A stretch of 64,000 nt of DNA, from the NCBI GenBank assembly GCA_025642065.1, contig JAODUP010000353.1, positions 57,501 through 121,500 on the forward strand. Reading direction: 5' to 3'. The notes beneath the pieces are model-generated. The model saw only the letters and a list, made by a program, of their open reading frames with translations, made no database searches and was not told the origin of the DNA. Every line of letters starts with the position of its first letter. The first letter of the stretch is position 1. A program made the position numbers and the translations under genes. Positions 58,936-64,000 of this stretch are shown here, piece after piece. This DNA comes from Paralvinella palmiformis (lineage: Eukaryota > Annelida > Polychaeta > Terebellida > Alvinellidae).

Positions 58936-59635
58936 AATAGTTAAATAAAGGTCATTGATATGGGAACAAACAAAATCAGGTCGTGGACGAATGGACTATC
59001 TGTCACCAAAGCCAAGACACAAAACTGGCACCGATTGTACGAGTAATGGTACAACGGGGTTCCACCAAGATTCAATACAAACCTAGCCATGACTAGGAGT
59101 ATCAAGAAGTTGACTTCATTAAGAAAGGCTTCTCTCTACAAATTCGATCACTAGACTATGACAAAAACTGTGGTATCTCGTAAGACACAAAGAACGGAAT
59201 CTTGAAGCTAGTTAATAGGAGGTTGTTCTGTCTATAGTGTGAAATTAATTATTATTATAAAGACATATAAGTTACCTTAATTCCACGACCACATATGTAA
59301 TACTACACATATCAGTAAACCAATGTTGTAGGATTGTTTGTAGGACAAAATATGTGTTCATGTGTATGCATTCGTGTATAGTGAATTGCTGGGATTGTTA
59401 GCTAGACAACTCATTTTATGAATAATATTCTCGTGCACATAATGATACAATAGTTTGTGTTGCATACATGTTCAGACGTACATAGTAATTAATTGGTAAT
59501 CATTTGCAATGTTGAAATATGTTTAAATGGTTTCACAATATTCAATAAAATATGAACGTGCATTATTTGTATTAGTTAGGAATCTGTATCGTGCAAACAT
59601 TGGATGGGTTGATGACATCAGTGGTGCCTTTTTTC
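58936..59635. other. Unassigned
   Basis: AT-rich linker between the LINE and BEL/Pao remnants. No LTR recognised. Confidence 0.4.
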
Positions 59636-61460
59636 CACAAATAGCAACAGTGACTGATGGAACTTCGGGAACTACAACGTCTGGCTGTACCTAGAAATTT
59701 AAAGCCTCCTAATTTTGGTGATATTGTCTGTACTCAATTGCATTATTTCGCGGATGCTAGTGAGCAAGGGTATGGCATTATCGGGTTATTGGACAGGGAA
59801 AGAGTTGCTCCACTAAAAAAAAGATAATTATCCCCAGATTGGACCTCACAGCTACTGCCATAGATGTGAAATGCATCATAAATTGATTCAGGAACTCAGT
59901 CATAACACTGATATGATTTTCGTTTGGATAGACAGCATGGCTGTATTAAAATACACCACTAATGGAGAAAAAAAAAACGTGTTGGCATATGAGGTGAATC
60001 CTGCATATTGCGTTTCAAGAGGTGTCTATGCTAGTAATCTCCTCCAGTCCCAGCTGTGGCTCAAAGGACCGGATTGTTTGTGGAAACCATTTCCAGACTG
60101 GATGCATACTGTTTCACTTCGCCTGAAGCTAGCACATAATGACCCTGAGGTGAAGAAAGAGGTTCGTGCTACTCAAGTTACTGTGACCGATATATTCCCT
60201 GTGGATTGGTTGCTAAATCGACGTTCAAGTTGGCTAAAAATTAAGCGTATTGTTTGGATGGATATTGACAGCAATGAAGACACTTAGCAGTTGGACTGCA
60301 CAGATGAAGCTGTTCCGAAAACGGCTACTGGTCACAGAGAATGATCCTGATACGGTGGATCAGCTAATTTACAAGAAAATTAAACACTTCAAGATTACTG
60401 ACACACGTATTAATATTCAGAACATTTATTTACATGCAGATGTGTTGTCACATGCTGAGCATACCACTGTGAAGCTGGTACAGAAACAGCATTATAGTGC
60501 AGAGTAGTTCACTCTACAAGTTAGATCCTTTTGTGGAACATGGTATCCTTAGAGTTGGTGGTCGCCTTGTGCGTTCAATGATGCCTCATTATGGCAAACA
60601 TCAAATTTTGGTTCCTCAGAAATCATTGCTCGCAACGGTGATTCTGCACGACATACACAGAAAGGTTGGACACATGGTCAAGAATTCTATGTTGTCAGAG
60701 TTGAGGAAGCGCTATTGGATTCCAAAGGCTGGAACGCTGAACAAAAGCATTTTGTCCCGATGCGTTACATGTGGGCGTGACACAGCAGTGACATGTAAGC
60801 AACAAATTGCAGATTTATCAGAAGAAGGATTAGTAGCTGACAGGCCACCATTCACACACACTGGCATGGACTACTTTGGTCCTATTGGGGTGAAAAGGGG
60901 CAGATCAACAGTCAAGCGGCACGGTGTCATATTTACCTGTTTTAGTTCCAGAGGAGTACACCTGGAAATGGCACAATCCTTGACCACACTGACTCGTGCA
61001 TAAATTCGTTAAGAAGGTTTCTATCTCGACGTATTTCTGTGGTTTCTTTTAAATTCAATAATGGTACTAACCTGGGTGGAGCGAAGAAAGGTTGAGAGAA
61101 GCTATGAATCATTGGAATTCGTCGCATATTGGAAAGATGCTCCAACGACGATCAATCAAGTGGGATTTTAATCCTCCACTCAGAATCTACCACGTTGCGT
61201 TTTTGACAGTGACGATTTATATCTCCGACCTAAATGGAGTCAGATTCAATATCAGGCCAACGTATTTTGGAACAGGGTAGAAGTTAGAAAACCTGATGTT
61301 ATTACAGGAACGTCAGAAATGGCTTAAATCTCAACGAAACGTACAGGTTGGTGATATCGTTACGGTCGTGGATAACCCACCCTGGCAACACTTGGGCAAT
61401 GACAGAGGTGATGAACGTCCTAATAAAGGATCAAAGGGAGACCGGTTAGAGTAGTATAAA
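59636..61460 (+). mobile_element. BEL/Pao LTR retrotransposon pol remnant, copy 1
   Basis: 59650-59830 encodes the RT/RNase H junction ('LHYFADASEQGYGIIG'). 59871-60287 encodes RNase H and connection ('DSMAVLKYTTNGEKKN', 'CVSRGVYASNLLQSQLWLKG'). 60497-61003 encodes integrase: zinc-binding part ('HDIHRKVGHMVKNSMLSEL', 'CVTCGR') and core ('HTGMDYFGPIGVKRGRS', 'VIFTCFSSRGVHLEMA'). 61010-61170 continues in shifted frames ('REAMNHWNSSHIGK'), and 61290-61400 encodes the C-terminal tail ('ERQKWLKSQRNVQVGDIVTVV'). Protease, gag and LTRs were not found. Confidence 0.86.
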
Positions 61461-62215
61461 TAATGGCATCCGTTGGCATCGTTACTAGACCGATCCATAA
61501 GCTGTGTATGTTGCTAGAGGCTGACTAATGTACTTGCATAAACCTATTAAAATTATGAAATTGCGTTGTACTTTGTTGTTTTGTTGGCATTCGGGGCCAC
61601 TTTTGTTGTAAGTAGGATAAGTGTTAGGGGATCACACTTTCGGGCGGGGGGGGGGGGTGTATTGGCCTATTCACCTCTGTTACTGTGCTGTGTCTACTTG
61701 GATCATTGTGTTGGCAGTTGTGTTATTTGATGTCAATTTTGATTATTATATTTCGGGTACAAACTATGGTATGTATATTTGATCAATTATGTGTTGTAGA
61801 GATTAACAGTTATAGGTCATAATTCCCATATTTGGGTAGCTATAATTTTATATTTGTAGGAGTTTATAATTGTGTAAATGTACGTTCTTATTTGACCACT
61901 AAATCGGTGACCGTAAAGGTTTTATAAAATATTTCTGTTTGATAAAATAAATAAGCTGGCAATTATACTGCATTGCTATGGCCAGTCTAACATATGACTT
62001 CAGGGTAGTTAACTACAAATGTTATGATCACAATAATTCTTCTTTATGTGATAAATGTGTTTTCGGTGTAGAATTCAATTTCGCTTTAAGTATTTCCTTG
62101 TAATATTAATTAATTTATTATAATTATTAATTTTCTTATATTTGCAGTTAATCCTCAACTTGTACCTGTAATTTGGTTTGTAGAGATTTTTTTAATAAAC
62201 GAGGTATTAGCATTG
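61461..62215. other. Unassigned gap between the two BEL/Pao remnants
   Basis: AT-rich, with a G-run at about 61645-61659. An LTR may be hidden here but could not be identified because no second copy exists in the window. Confidence 0.4.
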
Positions 62216-63360
62216 CGTCTACGGAATGATTTGAACACAACTCCAACAGTGCCAAAAGAAGTTTCTAGGCGTGAAGTCATCTAGCATTTTGTATGAACTT
62301 GACCTTTTCTTCACGATGGTCATCTCGAACGAGCCACATTGCCCTATGACTCTAAGCATCAAATAGTGTTTCCCTATCAGTCTCCATTGTCTAGTTTGAT
62401 CTTGTAGGACATCCACAAAACAACAGGCCATCAAAGTATAAATACGTTATTGGATACCACCTGCCGGAGCATTGATTAGGAGTATCACCAACAAGTATTT
62501 TGGACATCCTGGAACATAGAAAATTGGAGATTTGTCATGTGATCTTGTCACTAAGGATCATCCGCCATTTAGCTTCGTTGGCATAGACAACTTCGGTCCT
62601 TTTGAAGTAAAACGTGGACGAACACGGCACAAGAGATATGGTGTTTTATTCACATACTGTACCCCAGAGCAGTGCATCTCGAAGTTACAGATTCACTCAC
62701 AATGGGGTTCTTGTATTAATGCCAATGGGAGATTTCTTGCTCCCTGTGGCCAAGTGGTGTAGATAAGATCTTATAATGGCACTAACGTGGTTGGTGCACA
62801 AGCTGAAATGCGTCAAGAGATCAATGCATGACATAAATCTAAGATTGTGAGAACATTGTAACAGCAAAACATCCAGTGGATCTTTAATCCTCCAGCAGTG
62901 TCACATTTCGGGAGATTGTGCTTGCTTTACTGAAAGACCAAGCAGCGTCACTTCATGATGAGTCTTTGCAGACTCTGATGTATGAAACGGAACAAATTCT
63001 GAACAACCGACCTCTCACACCAGCTTCGAATGACTCTCACAGTCAATGTTTTCCGACCCCTAATCATCTGTTGCTCCGTAAGCTTGATCTTGAATTGCCT
63101 CCAAGAAACTTCAATAGCAGTGATAACTACGTCAAACGCAGATAGCGCTTAGTGCAACACGTGACTAATATGTGTTGGTCCCGGTGGTCAAAGGAATATA
63201 TTCCTCTTCTGAAACCGGAAAGGATCAAACCTCATCGTAATATGACTATCTGTGATATAGTATTAGTTGTTTCAAACAACACACCTAGACATGCTTGGAC
63301 AATGGGTCGAGTAGTCTCCGGCGCCCCATAGACAAGGCGCGTCTTCTTTTAAAAGTGGAA
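62216..63360 (+). mobile_element. BEL/Pao integrase remnant, copy 2
   Basis: 62532-62762 encodes the integrase core ('HPPFSFVGIDNFGPFEVKRG', 'RHKRYGVLFTY'). 62918-63145 encodes its downstream part ('SLQTLMYETEQILNNRPL', 'TPNHLLLRKLDLELPP', 'DNYVKRR'). 63146-63330 continues in another frame ('HAWTMGRVVSGAP'). 62260-62470 carries the zinc-binding region with stops. Same orientation as copy 1 but more decayed. It retains the region around the third catalytic residue that copy 1 has scrambled. Confidence 0.84.
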
Positions 63361-64000
63361 GATGCACGATTCTAAACAATGACATCCTCATGTGTGTCAT
63401 TATTTCACATATACTTGTATATACTATATGTTATTGTTGATGTTCGTAATCGTTAGGCATTTGATCGGTAAGATAATGTTATTTACGTTTATTTAGAAAA
63501 TACATACATCTGTATCAAATCTGGGGATGACCGCTTTCGTGATTTGGATGCGTTAAAGTATCTGGATTCTTATATATGAAACTGATATGTTATGTAGTGA
63601 TATTAATACACGGTTGCTATTATATGAAAGCGATCTGTTGTTGCATTGCAGATTTTGGTGTTTCACTAATTCAGTTAAAAGGTATCTGGTAATAATATAA
63701 TAGGGTTCAATTTGGTTATTATGTAGTAAGGTGTACGTTAACATAAATATTGAGTTTACTTTTATGAGCTATTCTATTTGCATTCTTTCCAAATAAAAGG
63801 TGGATATGTCATGAGTTAATCGTATACACGTAAGGTCACGTATACATATGATATATGGTAGCTTAATGTATTTTAGATGACCGGGACAAATGGCTACGGT
63901 TCGTTGTGTTCTTTTCTTGACAGTGTTCAGAACTCCAAAGATCGGCGTCAAAGTCGGCAACGGCGTGTACGATAACGGCAAGCATAAATATGCCTCGCGA
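63361..64000. other. Unassigned right end of window
   Basis: AT-rich. Nothing recognised. A feature may continue beyond the edge. Confidence 0.4.

Overview
This is eukaryotic genomic DNA: AT-rich by eye, intron-bearing, dense in microsatellites and minisatellites, and full of decayed transposable elements of several classes. The best guess is a lophotrochozoan, probably a gastropod-like mollusc. That is an inference from the combination of tRNA-derived SINEs with (ATC)n tails, a Nimbus/I-like LINE carrying RNase H, a Ty3-type element with a tRNA-Leu primer site, BEL/Pao pol remnants and a 'tgttgtttaacgacac' dispersed motif. No prokaryotic operons, phage genes or CRISPR arrays are present.

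Three spliced host genes can be supported, all on the + strand. (1) 3088-3752 has two exons and encodes 114 aa with a possible SAM-like helical segment. (2) 7414-8800 has two exons and encodes 137 aa, acidic and helical, of unknown family. (3) 34778-40394 has three coding exons and encodes 592 aa. It matches the architecture of the TBK1/IKKe adaptor family (TBKBP1/SINTBAD, AZI2/NAP1, TANK): an N-terminal 'DDSISIL ... SHYALYLTCQTL' segment, long coiled coils, a short separate exon resembling the TBK1-binding helix, and two C-terminal Cys/His zinc fingers of the TAX1BP1/SINTBAD type. A decayed THAP-domain gene lies at about 24.0-25.2 kb.

Layout: 0-1.1 kb is a 50-bp minisatellite with a 386-bp higher-order duplication. 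3-9 kb holds the two small genes, three SINE families and simple repeats. 10.6-18.2 kb is a Ty3/Gypsy remnant (+) split by one minus-strand LINE and ended by a second. 18.9-22.0 kb and 26.5-29.6 kb are two inverted-repeat-bounded blocks of about 3.17 kb, each with another DNA element nested inside. 30.4-32.1 kb is an old DNA element carrying a nested hAT. 32.2-34.3 kb has three SINE-A copies, a 25-copy 15-bp array and a 30-bp perfect palindrome. 34.7-40.4 kb is the TBK1-adaptor gene. 42-53 kb is LINE and Gypsy debris. 54-59 kb has a 30-bp minisatellite, a transposase remnant and a plus-strand LINE. 59.6-63.4 kb holds two BEL/Pao pol remnants.

The TE coding regions all carry stops, frameshifts or lost catalytic residues, so none looks autonomous. 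The strongest biological signal is the TBK1-adaptor-like gene. Family assignments rest on motif recognition from memory, not on database searches.
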